From positions 49,013-55,058 of the forward strand of contig DCLG01000090.1 of NCBI GenBank assembly GCA_002320935.1: a DNA stretch of 6,046 nucleotides, given 5' to 3'. The position numbers were made by a program, and so were the translations under genes. How positions within the stretch are numbered: position 1 is the stretch's first letter; the number at the start of each line of letters is the position of its first letter. The DNA is from Pedobacter sp. UBA1654 (GTDB lineage: Bacteria; Bacteroidota; Bacteroidia; Sphingobacteriales; Sphingobacteriaceae). Of the stretch, positions 4,034 to 6,046 are shown in pieces. The notes under the pieces were generated by a model. That model was given only the letters and a program-made list of their open reading frames with translations, was not told where the DNA came from and made no database searches.

Positions 4034-6046
4034 ATGAAACACTTTACGCTTAAACATCTGGTACGGAGTAAAAGGCCCTGGCTGATTAGCCTCCTGGTAC
4101 TTTTACTCTGTGGAACAAGTTATCTTGCCACTGGGCAGGGTACAAACGCAACGCTCTCTGGAATGGTAGAGAGTGACCAGGGAGGCCCCCTCCCTGGAGT
4201 ATCTGTTGAAGTCAGGAATGAGGGAACGGCTGAAAGACGGGTCGTAAGTACCAACGAAAAAGGTATGTTTACCATGCCCAATCTGAACACTGCATCTACT
4301 TACACCATCACTTTCTCCTATGTCGGTTTCGAATCGAACGTGATGAAAGGTTATCGGTTTAAAGCAGGAGAGAACGCGTCTATTCTGGTTAAACTTACAG
4401 AGCAAAGTAATACACTTGATCAGATCGTGGTAACCGGTTATTCAACACAGCGCAAGAAAGATTTAACTGGGGCGGTATCCATCGTTAATGTGAATGAAGC
4501 GAAAACTGTCCCTGTTGCAGGGGTAGACCAGGCATTGCAGGGTAGAGCTGCAGGTGTGGCAGTAGTGGGAGACGGCCAGCCTGGCGGTGGGGTTTCTGTT
4601 CGTGTACGTGGATTTAGTACCATCGGAAATAATGATCCCTTGTATATCATCGACGGTGTACCAACAACCTCCGGGATCAGCATGATTAATTCTGCCGATA
4701 TCGAGTCTATTCAGGTATTGAAAGATGCATCATCGGCTTCTATTTATGGATCAAGAGCAGCTAATGGTGTTGTGATCATCACGACAAAAAAGGGGACCCG
4801 TGGTAAAACACAAGTGTCTTACGATGGAATGGCCGGTATCCAGAATGTGAGTAACGTACCTGAACTATTAAATGCGCAGCAGTTTGGAGACACTTACTTC
4901 AAAGCATTAAGCAATGACGGTATAGCACCAAGCAGCCCTATCTTCGGTTCCGGGCCAACAGCTGTGATACCTGAGTTTCTGGATGCCGCAAAAACTATAC
5001 GCGCTGGAGATACCAAGTGGTTTGATGAAGTTTATCGCCCGGCATTGGTGCAGTCGCACAATGTGATGCTGAGCAGTGGAAGCGAAAAGGCCCGTCAGGC
5101 ATTTTCTGCAGGTTATTATAACCAGGACGGTATCCTGAGAAATACAGGATTTAAAAGGTATTCTGTTCGCTTGAACTCGGATTATAATATCCTTGACCGG
5201 GTACGTGTTGGTGAGAACATTGGTGTGTCGTATGCAGAACGTGCTGGTGCAAACTCCAATCTTGCAATCGGTGGTGTGACAGGAGATGCTTATAAGGCAC
5301 ATCCTTTAACAAACGTATACGATATCTTTGGAAATTTTGCCGGACCGGTAAGTGGGCTTAATGACATCAGGAACCCTTTAGCGAACCTGCATTATAATAA
5401 AGATAATATCGGGAAAACCTTAAGGATTTTAGGGGATGTATTTGCAGAAGTGACCATATTGAAAGGCCTGACCGCAAAGACTAACTTTGCCGTGGATTAT
5501 AATACATTCAATCAAAGTTCCTACAGTTCGAGGTACAATGAAGGACCGATCACCAGTCAGAACATCAGTAACCTTACTGTGCAGAACAATGTTTCCAAGA
5601 CCTGGACCTGGTCGAATACCTTAAACTACAATGCGACCATTGACAAACATCAGATCGATGTGCTGGCCGGTACGGAAGCGATACGGTTCTATTCGGAGTT
5701 CTTCAGTGCTTACCGCGATAATTTCCCTGTAGATATTCTGGATGTTCGCTATCTTGATGCAGGGCAGGGCTTGCCGAAGAATACAGGCTCAGGTATAAGG
5801 TCTACTTTGTTCTCGCTCTTCGCAAAGGCTAATTATACTTACAATGATCGTTACCTTTTCTCTGCTACGGTTCGCCGGGATGCTTCATCTAAGCTGGCAG
5901 AAGGCTACAACACTCAGGTGTTCCCCGCATTTTCTGCTGGATGGAGGTTATCAGAAGAAGACTTCATTAAGAACAATGCACCGCTCATCAGCAATTTGAA
6001 GCTTCGCCTGGGCTGGGGACAAACCGGGAACCAGGAAATTGCGCCT
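4034..6046 (+). CDS. SusC/RagA-family TonB-linked outer membrane transporter, N-terminal two thirds
   Basis: An ATG at 4034, 10 bases after the fecR-like stop, opens a frame with no stop for 671 codons to the window edge; full-length members have about 1000-1100 residues. Residues 1-34 are a Sec signal peptide (basic start, SLLVLLL core, cleavage likely after ATG before Q35). Residues 40-121 form a carboxypeptidase-regulatory-like beta domain (LSGMVES, PLPGVSVEV, TFSYVGFES). LDQIVVTGY (128-136) is the SusC-type TonB box region. Residues 143-255 are the plug, with LQGRAAGV, VRVRGFSTI, PLYIIDGVP and the hallmark DASSASIYGSRAANGVVIITT. The beta-barrel follows from about 258. Such proteins sit in the outer membrane and, with a SusD lipoprotein lid, import glycans, peptides or other large substrates using TonB energy. 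The substrate is not readable here. No STN signalling domain lies between the signal peptide and the first beta domain, although the gene directly follows a FecI/FecR pair. The truncation is only the window edge. Confidence 0.96.
   Translation, partial: MKHFTLKHLVRSKRPWLISLLVLLLCGTSYLATGQGTNATLSGMVESDQGGPLPGVSVEVRNEGTAERRVVSTNEKGMFTMPNLNTASTYTITFSYVGFESNVMKGYRFKAGENASILVKLTEQSNTLDQIVVTGYSTQRKKDLTGAVSIVNVNEAKTVPVAGVDQALQGRAAGVAVVGDGQPGGGVSVRVRGFSTIGNNDPLYIIDGVPTTSGISMINSADIESIQVLKDASSASIYGSRAANGVVIITTKKGTRGKTQVSYDGMAGIQNVSNVPELLNAQQFGDTYFKALSNDGIAPSSPIFGSGPTAVIPEFLDAAKTIRAGDTKWFDEVYRPALVQSHNVMLSSGSEKARQAFSAGYYNQDGILRNTGFKRYSVRLNSDYNILDRVRVGENIGVSYAERAGANSNLAIGGVTGDAYKAHPLTNVYDIFGNFAGPVSGLNDIRNPLANLHYNKDNIGKTLRILGDVFAEVTILKGLTAKTNFAVDYNTFNQSSYSSRYNEGPITSQNISNLTVQNNVSKTWTWSNTLNYNATIDKHQIDVLAGTEAIRFYSEFFSAYRDNFPVDILDVRYLDAGQGLPKNTGSGIRSTLFSLFAKANYTYNDRYLFSATVRRDASSKLAEGYNTQVFPAFSAGWRLSEEDFIKNNAPLISNLKLRLGWGQTGNQEIAP

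Noticed and set aside
4103..4123. Possible lipoprotein signal (LLLC near residue 26) in the SusC-like protein
   Set aside because: The residue before the Cys is Leu rather than Gly, Ala or Ser, and a normal signal peptidase I site follows a few residues later. SusC proteins are barrels, not lipoproteins.
4907..5302. 131-codon open frame on the minus strand
   Set aside because: It lies wholly inside the susC-like coding region, whose protein matches the family throughout; the antisense translation resembles no family I recognise and has no start context of its own.
5990..6046. Truncated or broken susC gene
   Set aside because: The frame is open and matches the family up to the last base, so the missing C-terminus is due to the window edge and not to a mutation.

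Overview
The window looks like chromosomal DNA from a member of the Bacteroidota, most likely the Sphingobacteriaceae (Pedobacter-like). This is inferred from a FecI-type sigma factor, a FecR-type anti-sigma factor and a SusC/RagA outer-membrane transporter in a row, from A-rich translation starts without strong Shine-Dalgarno sequences, and from candidate promoters of the Bacteroidota type (TTG near -33, TAnnTTTG near -7). The genus cannot be fixed from the sequence alone.

Left part (1-1426, minus strand): the end of a surface-polysaccharide biosynthesis cluster. A family-4 (GT-B fold) glycosyltransferase is followed, 9 bases downstream on the same strand, by the first 48 codons of a family-2 (GT-A fold) glycosyltransferase that runs off the window. 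The family-4 gene appears to start with TTG.

Middle (1427-2283): a 104-base divergent region containing a strong AT-rich inverted repeat that carries a TATTTTTG box on each strand. A SAM-dependent methyltransferase then reads rightward. It probably belongs functionally to the same glycan cluster, as a possible glycan or lipid modifier, but its substrate cannot be read from the sequence.

Right part (2404-6046, plus strand): a cell-surface-signalling and uptake operon with an ECF sigma factor (FecI-like), a membrane anti-sigma factor (FecR-like with a C-terminal DUF4974 domain), and the first 671 codons of a SusC-family TonB-dependent transporter, cut by the window edge. A SusD-like lipoprotein would be expected just beyond it. 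In the usual model, substrate binding at the transporter is relayed across the periplasm to FecR, which releases the sigma factor to transcribe the uptake genes. Here the transporter lacks the N-terminal STN signalling domain normally used for that relay, which is the most interesting biological question in the window. Two dyad symmetries (the divergent promoter region and a hairpin abutting the fecR start codon) are the main non-coding signals. I see no RNA genes, CRISPR array, insertion sequence or clearly new system.
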